Shown piece after piece: positions 23,970 through 33,004 of a DNA stretch of 50,517 bases. The notes beneath the pieces are model-generated. The model worked only from the letters and a program-made list of their open reading frames with translations, did not search any database and was not told where the DNA came from. Each line of letters opens with the position of its first letter. Positions within the stretch are counted from its first letter, which is position 1. The position numbers and the translations under genes are program-made. Source of the stretch: Erwinia pyrifoliae DSM 12163 (lineage in GTDB: Bacteria; Pseudomonadota; Gammaproteobacteria; Enterobacterales; Enterobacteriaceae). The stretch covers positions 691,995-742,511 of the forward strand of contig NC_017390.1 in assembly GCF_000026985.1 (NCBI RefSeq). The letters are read 5' to 3'.

Positions 23970-26900
23970 ATGTTGAATATGCTGTTTGCCGTTTTAACCC
24001 ACCGCCTGCTGTGGGGCTTTGTCGGTATCACCGCGCTGTCGTTTATTATCTGGGTGATTGGCCCGGTATTTTCGATAGCCGACTCGCGCCCGCTGGAGCC
24101 TGAAGTCAACCGTCAGATCAGTATCGGCCTGCTCTATCTGGTGTGGGCGCTGGGCAACCTGGTGCCGCGCCTGTACAACGCCTGGATGAACCGCAAGCTG
24201 ATGGGCAGCCTGAAAACCACCCCTGGCGAACAGCCGGACGGTGATAATCCGCGTCTGACCAGCGAAGACCGGGTGCTGGCTGAACGCTTTAACGAAGCCT
24301 CCGAGCTGCTGAAAAAAGCGCATTTCACCCACGCAGCCGGCCGCCGCTCGCCGTTCTGGGCGCAGCGCTTCAGCCGTCAGTATCTTTATCAGCTGCCGTG
24401 GTATGTGGTTATCGGCGCGCCGGGAGCCGGGAAAACCACCGCGCTGGTCAACTCCGGGCTGCAGTTCCCGCTGGCCGACCGCTTTGGCAAATCCGCGCTG
24501 CGCGGCATTGGCGGCACGCGCAACTGTGACTGGTGGTTTACCAATGAAGCGGTGCTGCTCGATACCGCCGGGCGTTACACCACCCAGGAGAGCCAGCAGC
24601 AGCAGGATGCCGGAGAATGGCAAGGCTTTATCAACCTGCTGCGCAAATACCGCGCTCGCCAGCCGATCAACGGCGTGATTGTCACCGTCAGCGTATCCGA
24701 CCTGTTAACTCAGTCGGCCGAGGCCGCACAGCAGCAAGCAGTGGCGCTGCGCCAGCGCCTGACCGAACTGCATGAACAGCTGGGCATTCGTTTCCCGGTT
24801 TACGTGCTGGTCACCAAAGCCGACCTGCTGAAAGGCTTCCGCGCCTACTTCGCCAAATTCGACAAGGCCCAGCGCGAACAGATCTGGGGTTTCACCTTCC
24901 CGTGGGAACGGGCGAAGATGAGCGATTTTGACCTGCAGGCGGCGTTCAGCCAGGAGTACGCCCGGCTGCAACAGCGGCTGGATGCCGGATTGCCGGATAC
25001 GCTGCTGCAGGAGAGCGATGGCCAGGCGCGCGCCGAAAGTTTTCTCTTTCCGCAAGAATTTGCCGCGCTGCGCCCGCTGCTGGCGGAATACCTGGACAGG
25101 GTGTTTGCCCGCTCCGACTTTGAGACCCAGTTTTCACCGCGCGGCATCTATTTTGCCAGCGGCACCCAGGAAGGGCTGCCGTTTGACCGGGTTATGGGCG
25201 AGCTTAACCGCGCCTTACAGCTGCCGCAACAGGATGCGGCCAGCGGCCAGAGCGGCAGCTGGGACCAGACCAGTAAAGACGCGCCGATCCCCGGCAACAA
25301 GGGGCAGAGCTTCTTCCTGACGGACGTGCTGCAAAAAGTGATTTTCCCCGAGTCCGGGCTGGCGGGCAGCAACCGCTGGTGGGAGCTGCGCAACCGGGCG
25401 CTGCTGTGGTCGGGCTATATCGCCCTCGCCGCCGCGCTGGTGATTAGCGCGTTGCTGTGGTTTACCAGCTATGGCAATAACAAAAGCTATCTGCAACAGG
25501 TGCAGGCGCGGGTGCCGGAAGTGGTGCGGCAAAGCAGTGCGCTACAGGGCAGCGAGCAGGGCGATCTGTTTGCGCTGCTGCCGTTCCTCAACAGCCTGCT
25601 GACGCTGCCGGAAAGCAGCGAATTTGACCTGAACTCACCGCCGATAAGCCGCCGTATGGGGCTGTATCGCGGAGCCGAGGTCAGCGATGCCACCCAGGCG
25701 CTGTACCACAGATCGCTGAAGCAGCTGCTGCTGCCGCAGGTGGCGCAGCTGATTACCGGCTGGCTGCGCAACGATAACGGCAGCGATGCTGATTACAGCT
25801 ATGAGGCGCTGAAAGCTTATCAGATGCTGTATCAGCCGCCGCATTATGACGGCAAGTTCCTGCATGCCTGGCTGATGCTCAACCTGCAGCGCACTCTGCC
25901 GCAGAACGTCACTCAGGCGCAGCTGAAGCAGCTGGAATGGCATCTTAGCCAGCTGCTGGAAAACCAGATCCAGGCTTCTCCCTATGCGCGGGATGACGCG
26001 CTGGTAAAGCGCGAGCAGGCGCTGATTAACCAGATGCCGCTGTCACAGCGCGTCTGGGGGCGGCTCAAGCGCCTGCTGGAGCGCGATGAAAGCCTGAAAG
26101 CGGTGTCGCTGGCCTCTCTTGGCGGCCCGCAAAGCGAGCTGGTGTTCTCGCGCAAAAGCGGGCGCTCGATTGCAGAGGGCATTCCCGGCCTGTTTACCCC
26201 GGCCGGCTACTGGCAGAGCTTTGATAAGCATATTGCGGCGGTGACGGCGGCGCTGCATGATGACGACCGCTGGGTGCTGGGCGTACAGTCAGCCGGGGAG
26301 AGCCAGCAGCAAACCGATGCGGCGGTGCGCCAGCTGTATATCGGCGACTATATCCGCCAGTGGGATGGCCTGTTACAGGACATTCAGCTGAACAACAGCG
26401 CCGATCTTGCCCAGCGCATCAATAGCGCCCGGCTGCTTTCCGGTAACAACTCGCCGCTGCGCAAGCTGGTGATGAACCTCAGCCATTATCTGGTGCTGGA
26501 AAAATTGCCAACGGATGAGAAACAGACGGGCAAAGAGAAGGACGCAGAAGCCGATAACAGCGCCACCCGTACCCTGCAGGCGCTGTTCCGCTCGCGCCAG
26601 AACAGTACGGCGGCGGCGGCAGAGCAGGCTCCTGAACAGGCGGTGGCCAACCACTTTGCGCCGGTTATCGAACTGGCACAGCCGCTGGAACAGGGCGGTA
26701 AAACCATCGCCTTTGATGACTTTATCCGCCAGATTGATGACCTGTACCGCTATCTGACGGCGGTGCAGGATGCCGCCAACAGCGGCATGCCGCCGCCCGC
26801 CGGAGATGCCATCAGCCATCTGCAGGCCAGCGCCGGACGGTTACCCGGTTCGTTGCAAACCCTGTTCTCCACGCTCGCGGTCGGTGCCAGCAGTGACGCG

Positions 26901-27602
26901 CAGCGCCGCGAACTGGAAAACGTACGCAAGCGCATCAGCAGCGAAGTGGGCGGCTTCTGCCGCCAGGCGATTGCCGGGCGCTACCCGCTGGTACGTTCGG
27001 CGCGCAGCGAAGTGACGCCGGATGACCTGGCGCGCATGTTTGCCCCCGGCAGCGGCCTGATGGACAGCTTCTTCCGCGATAACCTCGCCAATAAAGTGGA
27101 TACCACGCAGTCGGCCTGGCGTTTTACGCCGGGCATTGACGGCAAGAGCATCGGCGGCGAAGACATTTTGCGCCCGTTCCAGCAGGCGCAAAGCATCCGT
27201 GATGCCTTCTTTGCTAACGGTGCCACCACGCCAGCGTTTCGCGTGACGGTGCGCACGCTGCGCATGGATAACGATATCCTTAACCTGACGCTGGATGTTG
27301 ACGGCCAGCTGCTGCGTTATAGCCACGGGCCGCAGGCGGTACAGTTGATGAACTGGCCGGGCAGTGGCGGCACCAGCCAGGTGCGTATGCAGCTGGGGCT
27401 GGTGGATGGCACCACCTCTACGCTGGTGACTAACGGCGTCTGGGCGCTGAACCGCTTCTTTGACCGTGCACAGTTAGCGCCGGGCAGCAGCAGCCTGAGC
27501 CGTCAGGCCAGCTTTAACGTTGACGGCCATCGCGTGACGCTGGAGTTCACTCCGAACAGCATCCGCAATCCGTTTCAGCTTTCCGGGTTCTCATGCCCGT
27601 AG
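23970..27602 (+). CDS. tssM: T6SS membrane-complex protein TssM (IcmF)
   Basis: With 1210 residues it is full length. Two N-terminal helices (about 13-34 and 51-66) are followed by a cytoplasmic NTPase-like domain with Walker A GAPGAGKTT (149-157), LLDTAGRYT and VTKADLLKGF, then a third helix near residue 480 (GYIALAAALVISALLWF). The large periplasmic part ends with the TssJ-binding C-terminal domain. TssM forms the ten-fold trans-envelope channel with TssL and TssJ. The intact Walker A suggests nucleotide binding, not kept in all TssM proteins. Confidence 0.97.
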   Translation: MLNMLFAVLTHRLLWGFVGITALSFIIWVIGPVFSIADSRPLEPEVNRQISIGLLYLVWALGNLVPRLYNAWMNRKLMGSLKTTPGEQPDGDNPRLTSEDRVLAERFNEASELLKKAHFTHAAGRRSPFWAQRFSRQYLYQLPWYVVIGAPGAGKTTALVNSGLQFPLADRFGKSALRGIGGTRNCDWWFTNEAVLLDTAGRYTTQESQQQQDAGEWQGFINLLRKYRARQPINGVIVTVSVSDLLTQSAEAAQQQAVALRQRLTELHEQLGIRFPVYVLVTKADLLKGFRAYFAKFDKAQREQIWGFTFPWERAKMSDFDLQAAFSQEYARLQQRLDAGLPDTLLQESDGQARAESFLFPQEFAALRPLLAEYLDRVFARSDFETQFSPRGIYFASGTQEGLPFDRVMGELNRALQLPQQDAASGQSGSWDQTSKDAPIPGNKGQSFFLTDVLQKVIFPESGLAGSNRWWELRNRALLWSGYIALAAALVISALLWFTSYGNNKSYLQQVQARVPEVVRQSSALQGSEQGDLFALLPFLNSLLTLPESSEFDLNSPPISRRMGLYRGAEVSDATQALYHRSLKQLLLPQVAQLITGWLRNDNGSDADYSYEALKAYQMLYQPPHYDGKFLHAWLMLNLQRTLPQNVTQAQLKQLEWHLSQLLENQIQASPYARDDALVKREQALINQMPLSQRVWGRLKRLLERDESLKAVSLASLGGPQSELVFSRKSGRSIAEGIPGLFTPAGYWQSFDKHIAAVTAALHDDDRWVLGVQSAGESQQQTDAAVRQLYIGDYIRQWDGLLQDIQLNNSADLAQRINSARLLSGNNSPLRKLVMNLSHYLVLEKLPTDEKQTGKEKDAEADNSATRTLQALFRSRQNSTAAAAEQAPEQAVANHFAPVIELAQPLEQGGKTIAFDDFIRQIDDLYRYLTAVQDAANSGMPPPAGDAISHLQASAGRLPGSLQTLFSTLAVGASSDAQRRELENVRKRISSEVGGFCRQAIAGRYPLVRSARSEVTPDDLARMFAPGSGLMDSFFRDNLANKVDTTQSAWRFTPGIDGKSIGGEDILRPFQQAQSIRDAFFANGATTPAFRVTVRTLRMDNDILNLTLDVDGQLLRYSHGPQAVQLMNWPGSGGTSQVRMQLGLVDGTTSTLVTNGVWALNRFFDRAQLAPGSSSLSRQASFNVDGHRVTLEFTPNSIRNPFQLSGFSCP

Positions 27603-27612
27603 CCGCAAGGAA

Positions 27613-28329
27613 ATGATGATGAGCCAGATGCCTGCAATTGGCTGGTACGGCAAATTGCCCAGTGCCGGTGATTTTCTGAAACGCCGCTTCCCGGATGCGC
27701 TGTTTAACGCGTGGAGCCACTGGTTCCAGCTTGGGCTGCTGGACTGGAAGCAGAGCGAAGAGCAGCGCCCGGACGGCGGCCGCCAGTTCGGCAATGCCCC
27801 GGTATGGAACTTTGTCGTTCCGCCGCTGCTGGGTAGCCGCCTGGTGCAAATGGGCTGCCTGCTACCCGCCCGCGACAGCGTGGGGCGGCAGTATCCGGTC
27901 TGTGCGCTGCTCAGTTACAGCCTGACGCAGTGGTCCCCCCAGCGCCTGGCGCGGGCGGGCGAGTGGTATCAGCAGCTGGGGCGTACCCTGCTGCTGGGCG
28001 TGCGCAACGGCTGTTCGGCCGAACAGCTCGACGCGGCGCTGCTGGCGATCCCCGCCCCGCCCGAGCCGGAGGAGAACGACGCATCCGGCATTCTGGAGGC
28101 GATTGGCTACGATGACCAGCAGGACACGCTGGGCTGGCGTCAGGCGGCGGACTGCTTCAGCCCACAGCAGTACAGCAGCTTCTGGTGGACCAACCGCACC
28201 GATGGCTATCCGCTTTATACCCATGTGCACAGCGGCAACTTCACCAGCCAGCTATTTTCGATGCTGTTCGACCCGGCGGCGGGCGCGAAGCCCGGTCGTA
28301 ACGGGCTTTACCCACCGATGTTTGAGTAA
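27613..28329 (+). CDS. tagF: T6SS-associated protein TagF
   Basis: The sequence after the triple Met start reads IGWYGKLPSAGDFLKRR, the hallmark of TagF (BMA_A0400 family), with FVVPPLLGSRLVQMGCLLPARDSVGR in pieces and FWWTNRTDGYP further on. The length is 238 residues if the first ATG is used; the third (27619) has better spacing from AAGG. In Pseudomonas TagF is a post-translational repressor of T6SS firing that acts together with or in parallel to the PpkA/PppA pathway, whose genes are also present here. Confidence 0.9.
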   Translation: MMMSQMPAIGWYGKLPSAGDFLKRRFPDALFNAWSHWFQLGLLDWKQSEEQRPDGGRQFGNAPVWNFVVPPLLGSRLVQMGCLLPARDSVGRQYPVCALLSYSLTQWSPQRLARAGEWYQQLGRTLLLGVRNGCSAEQLDAALLAIPAPPEPEENDASGILEAIGYDDQQDTLGWRQAADCFSPQQYSSFWWTNRTDGYPLYTHVHSGNFTSQLFSMLFDPAAGAKPGRNGLYPPMFE

Positions 28330-28346
28330 CCGAGTAAGGAAACGCG

Positions 28347-29354
28347 ATGAATCTTGAAGCGCTGCTGGCCCCGGTCACGCCTGACCGCCCCTGTGGGGAA
28401 AACCTTGAATATGACGCCGACTACATGGCGATGGACCAGGCCAGCGCCGGTAAAGCCGAACAGCAGTTTGGCGATACCATCATTCCGGCGGAACCGGCGG
28501 ACTGGAACAAAGTCGAGCGGCTGGCGCTGGATCTGCTGGGGCGCAGCAAAGATCTGCGCGTGATGCTGGCGCTAACCCGCGCCTGGACCCAGCTGAGAGG
28601 GTTGAGCGGCTATGCCGACGGCCTGCAGCTGATCCAGCAGGCGCTGCTGCTTTACTGGCAGCCGCTGTGGCCGTCACTGGAAGAAGATGGCGTAGAGGAT
28701 CCGTTTTACCGCCTTAACGCGCTGGCGGCGCTGGGGGACAAATCGGCACTGACCGGCGCGTTGCGCCAGGCTCCGCTGCTGCGCTATGCCACCGACGAAA
28801 TCAGTCTGCGTGACGCCTGTGCGCTGCTCGACGGCAGCAAAACCGAATGCTCCGGCTATCCCGGTGGCCGCGCCCGCCTGCAGGATGAGCTGGCGCGTGG
28901 AGGGCAGCCCGGTATTGAAGCGGTCATTAAGATAAGTGAGCGGTTACTGACAATTCGCGAGACCCTGACCGAACAGCTGGGCGCTACGGCCCTGCCGGAA
29001 ATGGAGCAGCTGCTGAAAACCATTAATACCGTGGCTGCCGGCTGTCAGGCCACCGACCTCAACACCCTGATCCCCCAGACGGAAACCGCCGCCAGCAGCG
29101 CTACGCCGCCGCCCGCCGCCCAGCTGCACGCCGACTGGCGCAGCGTGCAGCTGGGTTCGCGCAGCGATGCGCAGCTGATGCTGGAAAAGGTCAAACAGTA
29201 TTTCAGCCAGCACGAGCCAAGCCATCCCGCCCCGCTGATGATCGGGCGGGTACAACGCATGATAGAGCTGGACTTTATGGACATTATCCGCGATCTCGCC
29301 CCGGACGGCGTACACCAGCTGGAGACGATTTTCGGGCGTCGCGACCACTCATAG
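28347..29354 (+). CDS. tssA: T6SS baseplate/cap protein TssA (ImpA N-domain)
   Basis: The first 120 residues form the ImpA_N domain (LLAPVTPDRPCGENLEYDAD, LYWQPLWPSLEEDG). A middle region follows, then a C-terminal part ending LMIGRVQRMIELDFMDIIRD. The length of 335 residues places it among the short TssA proteins (P. aeruginosa TssA1-like) rather than the 500-residue class. TssA primes tail-tube/sheath assembly at the baseplate. It lies between tagF and tssB with short spacers. Confidence 0.93.
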   Translation: MNLEALLAPVTPDRPCGENLEYDADYMAMDQASAGKAEQQFGDTIIPAEPADWNKVERLALDLLGRSKDLRVMLALTRAWTQLRGLSGYADGLQLIQQALLLYWQPLWPSLEEDGVEDPFYRLNALAALGDKSALTGALRQAPLLRYATDEISLRDACALLDGSKTECSGYPGGRARLQDELARGGQPGIEAVIKISERLLTIRETLTEQLGATALPEMEQLLKTINTVAAGCQATDLNTLIPQTETAASSATPPPAAQLHADWRSVQLGSRSDAQLMLEKVKQYFSQHEPSHPAPLMIGRVQRMIELDFMDIIRDLAPDGVHQLETIFGRRDHS

Positions 29355-29416
29355 CCTGCATCGCAGGCGCTATACGCGTCAAAATTTCATAACGCGCACA
29401 CACAATGGAGAACACC

Positions 29417-29953
29417 ATGGCAGTCAGTAAATCCAGTGGGCAAAAATTCATTGCCCGTAACCGCGCGCCACGCGTGCAGATTGAGTACGACGTGGAAATC
29501 TATGGTGCGGAACGCAAAATCCAGCTGCCCTTCGTGATGGGCGTGATGTCCGACCTGGTCGGGAAACCGCTGGATCCGCAGCCGGGCGTTGATGAACGTA
29601 AGTTCCTTGAAATCGACGTCGACAACTTCGACGAACGCATGAAGGCGCTCAAACCACGCGTGGCATTCCAGGCAGAAAACACCCTGACCGGAGAAGGGCG
29701 TCTTAATATCGATCTGACCTTTAACAGCATGGAAGACTTCTCGCCGGATGCGGTGGCACGTAAAGTCGAGCCACTCAATCAGCTGCTGGATGCCCGTACC
29801 CAGCTGGCTAACCTGCTGACCTATATGGATGGCAAAAACGGTGCGGAAGAACTGATCGGCAAAATCCTGCAGGACCCGACGCTGCTGCAATCACTCAGCC
29901 ATCTGCCGAAAGCTGACGACAAGGCAGCCGACGACCACGGCAACAAGGAGTAA
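29417..29953 (+). CDS. tssB: T6SS contractile sheath small subunit TssB (VipA)
   Basis: The preferred start is MAVSKSSGQKF at 29417, 6 bases after GGAGAA; the ATG at 29405 would add four residues. The 178-residue protein shows RVQIEYDVEIYGAERKIQLP and FVMGVMSDLVGK, typical of VipA. TssB with TssC builds the contractile sheath, whose spent form is taken apart by ClpV. It is followed after 3 bases by tssC. Confidence 0.97.
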   Translation: MAVSKSSGQKFIARNRAPRVQIEYDVEIYGAERKIQLPFVMGVMSDLVGKPLDPQPGVDERKFLEIDVDNFDERMKALKPRVAFQAENTLTGEGRLNIDLTFNSMEDFSPDAVARKVEPLNQLLDARTQLANLLTYMDGKNGAEELIGKILQDPTLLQSLSHLPKADDKAADDHGNKE

Positions 29954-29956
29954 GCG

Positions 29957-31456
29957 ATGAGCAACCCATTCCAACAGTCAGGCGATTTGCAGCAGCAGGC
30001 CTACAGCGAGGACGCGTTCAGCGCGCTGCTGAATAAAGAGTTCCGCCCGAAAAGCGACCAGGCGCGCGCGGCGGTGGAAAGCGCGGTGAAAACCCTTGCG
30101 CAGCAGGCGCTGGAAAATAGCGTTACCGTCTCCAACGATGCCTACCGCACCATCCAGGCGCTGATTGCCGAGATCGACGACAAGCTTTCCCAGCAGGTCA
30201 ACCAGATTATCCACCATGAAGACTTCCAGCAGCTGGAAGGGGCGTGGCGCGGCCTGAGCTATCTGGTTAACAACACCGAAACCGACGAGATGCTGAAAAT
30301 CCGCTTTATGAGCATCTCTAAGCAGGAGCTGGGCCGCACCCTGAAACGCTATAAGGGCGTCAGCTGGGATCAAAGCCCGATCTTTAAGAAGATCTATGAG
30401 GAAGAGTACGGCCAGTTCGGCGGCGAACCCTTTGGCTGCCTGGTGGGCGACTACTACTTCGATCACGGCCCACAGGACGTGGAGCTGCTAAGCGAAATGG
30501 CGCGTATCGGCTCTGCCGCCCACTGTCCGTTTATCACCGGCACCGCGCCGGGAGTGATGCAGATGGAGTCCTGGCAGGAGCTGGCCAACCCGCGTGACCT
30601 GACCAAAATCTTCCAGAATACCGAATACGCCGCCTGGCGCAGCCTGCGTGAATCGGAAGATGCGCGCTACCTCGGCCTGGTGATGCCGCGCTTCCTGTCG
30701 CGTCTGCCTTATGGCATCCGCACCAACCCGGTGGACAGCTTCGACTTTGAAGAGCAGACCGACGGCGCTAACCACGGCAACTACACCTGGACCAACGCCG
30801 CCTACGCGATGGCGGCCAATATCAACCGCTCGTTTAAAGATTTTGGCTGGTGTACCTCGATCCGTGGCGTCGAGTCCGGCGGCGCGGTGGAAAACCTGCC
30901 GTGCCACACCTTCCCGAGCGACGACGGCGGCGTGGACATGAAATGCCCGACCGAAATCGCCATCAGCGACAGGCGTGAAGCCGAGCTGGCGAAAAACGGC
31001 TTTATGCCGCTGGTGCACCGCAAGAACTCCGATTTTGCCGCCTTTATCGGCGCACAGTCGCTGCAAAAACCGGCGGAGTACCACGATGCCGACGCCACCG
31101 CTAACGCCCGACTGGCGGCGCGCCTGCCGTATCTGTTCGCCTGCTGCCGCTTTGCTCACTACCTGAAGTGCATCGTGCGCGACAAGATTGGCTCCTTCCG
31201 CGAGCGCGACGAGATGGAGCGCTGGCTGAACGACTGGGTGATGAACTACGTTGACGGTGACCCGGCTAACTCCTCGCAGGAAACCAAATCACGCAAGCCG
31301 CTGGCTGCCGCTGAGGTGCAGGTGCAGGAGATCGAAGATAACCCGGGCTACTACGCGGCCAAGTTCTTCCTGCGTCCGCACTACCAGCTGGAAGGTCTTA
31401 CCGTGTCGCTGCGCCTGGTGTCCAAACTGCCGTCGCTGAAATCGAACGACGCGTGA
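29957..31456 (+). CDS. tssC: T6SS contractile sheath large subunit TssC (VipB)
   Basis: The 499-residue protein has the standard TssC blocks: LEGAWRGLSYLVNNTET, FGCLVGDYYFDHGPQDVELL, the central VESGGAVENLPCHTF and the gp18-like end YQLEGLTVSLRLVSKLP. It pairs with TssB to form the sheath and with ClpV for recycling. Its stop overlaps a GTG codon of the following frame, but the real start of that gene is more likely downstream. Confidence 0.98.
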   Translation: MSNPFQQSGDLQQQAYSEDAFSALLNKEFRPKSDQARAAVESAVKTLAQQALENSVTVSNDAYRTIQALIAEIDDKLSQQVNQIIHHEDFQQLEGAWRGLSYLVNNTETDEMLKIRFMSISKQELGRTLKRYKGVSWDQSPIFKKIYEEEYGQFGGEPFGCLVGDYYFDHGPQDVELLSEMARIGSAAHCPFITGTAPGVMQMESWQELANPRDLTKIFQNTEYAAWRSLRESEDARYLGLVMPRFLSRLPYGIRTNPVDSFDFEEQTDGANHGNYTWTNAAYAMAANINRSFKDFGWCTSIRGVESGGAVENLPCHTFPSDDGGVDMKCPTEIAISDRREAELAKNGFMPLVHRKNSDFAAFIGAQSLQKPAEYHDADATANARLAARLPYLFACCRFAHYLKCIVRDKIGSFRERDEMERWLNDWVMNYVDGDPANSSQETKSRKPLAAAEVQVQEIEDNPGYYAAKFFLRPHYQLEGLTVSLRLVSKLPSLKSNDA

Positions 31457-31518
31457 TAAAGCGGGGCGGGGTGACAGAAAGGGGCGGCAATACCGCCTCT
31501 TTAGCGGGAGGAAAGCGG

Positions 31519-31728
31519 GTGTTGAGAAAATCGCTGCGCTGGTTATTGCGTATAGCGCTGACGTACCTGGCTTTCCTCGGTTTTGTTGCCTGTGCTGGCT
31601 ATTATGTTCTGATATTCGACTGGCATATTTCCGCGACTGCAATCGCATTGCATATTGCCCTGATGATCGTTGCTATAGCTATTTTGATTGGCATTTATGG
31701 TATTGCAGAAAAACTCAGGTCAGCTTAA
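31519..31728 (+). CDS. Small two-helix membrane protein between tssC and hcp
   Basis: The best start is GTG 31519, 7 bases after GGGAGG, giving 69 residues; an earlier GTG at 31453 overlapping the tssC stop is less likely. The protein has a basic start (LRKSLRWLLR) and two hydrophobic helices (ALTYLAFLGFVACAGYYVLIF in part, and ALHIALMIVAIAILIGIYG). No known T6SS core component has this form. It could be a small accessory membrane protein or a leftover immunity protein. Position and ribosome binding site support it; function is unknown. Confidence 0.6.
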   Translation: MLRKSLRWLLRIALTYLAFLGFVACAGYYVLIFDWHISATAIALHIALMIVAIAILIGIYGIAEKLRSA

Positions 31729-31999
31729 CGGCCGACAGTAAATAATCAGCGCTGGCCTGCTGGTAAATAAAGCAGGCTAAGCGTCATCAAATTTAGCGGT
31801 TAATAGTGGGGATATGATTGATCGCTATATATCTCTGAATACCTCCCGCGTGGCGATATTCAGAAGCAGGGCAGAGGTAAATATAGAATATTTATTTGTA
31901 TATTTATCTGTATGCTATATCAGTGCTTTATCTAAACCCAAAGGTTTCCTGAAGGAAGCAGGGTAAAAGCAATAACTTAACTAATGAGAGTAGATAACC

Positions 32000-32482
32000 A
32001 TGGCTATTGATATGTATTTGAAAGTTGACGGTGTTACCGGTGAATCTAAAGATGCTAACCACACCGGCTGGATCGATGTGACTTCTTTCTCCTGGGGCGC
32101 TACCCAGCCGGGCAACATGTCCGTAGGCGGCGGCGGCGGTGCCGGTAAAGTGAACTTTAACGATCTGCACGTTGATGCAAAAATCGATAAAGCAGTTACC
32201 GCGCTGCTGAAAAACTGCGCCAGCGGTAAGCACGTCGGTAAAGTAGAAGTTTCCGTATGTAAAGCGGGCGGCACTCAGATTGAGTACACCCGTATTACTC
32301 TGGAAGACGTGCTGGTAACCCGCGTCGAGTTCTCGGGTGCAGGAAACGGGGAAACTTTGGGCGTAACCTACGCATTCCAGGCTGCCAAAGTGAAACAGCA
32401 GTACTGGGAGCAGAGCACCACCGGTGGTAAAGGCGCAGAAAGCAGCGCTGGCTGGAATATTAAAGAGAATAAAGAAGCGTAA
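32000..32482 (+). CDS. hcp: T6SS tail-tube protein Hcp (TssD)
   Basis: The 160-residue protein shows the Hcp pattern MAIDMYLKVDGVTGES, GWIDVTSFSWGATQPG and VEVSVCKAGGTQ, then LEDVLVTRVEFSG. Hcp forms stacked hexameric rings making the tube that is shot into target cells, and its lumen carries small effectors. It has a 270-base leader after the upstream gene and a strong terminator behind it, which points to separate, high-level expression. A Gly-rich loop (SVGGGGGAGK) is a common variant in enterobacteria. Confidence 0.97.
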   Translation: MAIDMYLKVDGVTGESKDANHTGWIDVTSFSWGATQPGNMSVGGGGGAGKVNFNDLHVDAKIDKAVTALLKNCASGKHVGKVEVSVCKAGGTQIEYTRITLEDVLVTRVEFSGAGNGETLGVTYAFQAAKVKQQYWEQSTTGGKGAESSAGWNIKENKEA

Positions 32483-32494
32483 TCACTACGTTTT

Positions 32495-32523
32495 AGTAAC
32501 CCCATCAGGGGTTACTTTTTTTA
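32495..32523 (+). terminator. Rho-independent terminator after hcp
   Basis: AGTAACCCC and GGGGTTACT pair perfectly around ATCA and are followed by eight T. The hairpin lies 13 bases after the hcp stop, so most hcp transcripts should end here and the effector genes behind would be read less or from their own promoter. Confidence 0.9.
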
Positions 32524-32536
32524 TAAGGAATGAGTA

Positions 32537-32980
32537 ATGACTTCTGCGACAATAAGTATTGTTAGAATGTGGGAAACATCATTATCAACAATAAGTAAAT
32601 TTTCTATTTCCGGAACAGATATTTCAGGGTTCATGCTGGAAAGACCGGGGCCTGATACTATAATATCTAATTTAAGGTTGAGGATTCCAGAAGGAATATA
32701 TAATTTAAAGTGGCATAATAGCGGGAAACACTCAATTGCTAAACATAATCCTGTTCCGCTTTTGTATAATGCCACTGTTCCTGTTTCGAGATATATATTA
32801 ATCCACAATGGAAATGTAGCATCTGATAGTGATGGTTGTTTATTAATTGGTTCCGTGAAAACTCAGAATAGCGTACTTTCCAGTGTTCCTAAATTACTTG
32901 AGTTGAAAGAGTTTTTGCAAAGAGTTGGTATTGAAAACGTCAAGGTAAGAATTACCAGTTGTTATTCATTATGTCGATAG
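32537..32980 (+). CDS. DUF5675 protein, probable T6SS effector
   Basis: The 147-residue protein fits DUF5675: LSTISKFSISGTDISGFMLE, then LRIPEGIYNLKWHNS, then ILIHNGNVASDSDGCLLIGS. The pair H90 and C101 in IHNGN...DSDGC resembles the His/Cys catalytic signature of L,D-transpeptidase-like enzymes, although the whole YkuD motif is not present. It has no signal peptide, starts just after the hcp terminator, is much more AT-rich than its neighbours, and is followed by exported proteins. This suits an Hcp-delivered effector acting on the cell wall. Effector status and activity are inference; the domain assignment is by recognition. TTG or GTG alternatives for the start are less likely. Confidence 0.65.
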   Translation: MTSATISIVRMWETSLSTISKFSISGTDISGFMLERPGPDTIISNLRLRIPEGIYNLKWHNSGKHSIAKHNPVPLLYNATVPVSRYILIHNGNVASDSDGCLLIGSVKTQNSVLSSVPKLLELKEFLQRVGIENVKVRITSCYSLCR

Positions 32981-33004
32981 ATCAAAAACTTCAAAGAGGT
33001 AGTG

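Noticed and set aside
30488..31159. 223-codon open frame opposite tssC
   Set aside because: Lies entirely within tssC and has the composition of an antisense shadow.
31891..31921. TTGTAT and TATGCT as a sigma-70 promoter of hcp
   Set aside because: The spacing between the boxes is only 9 bases; no other pair with correct spacing is convincing.
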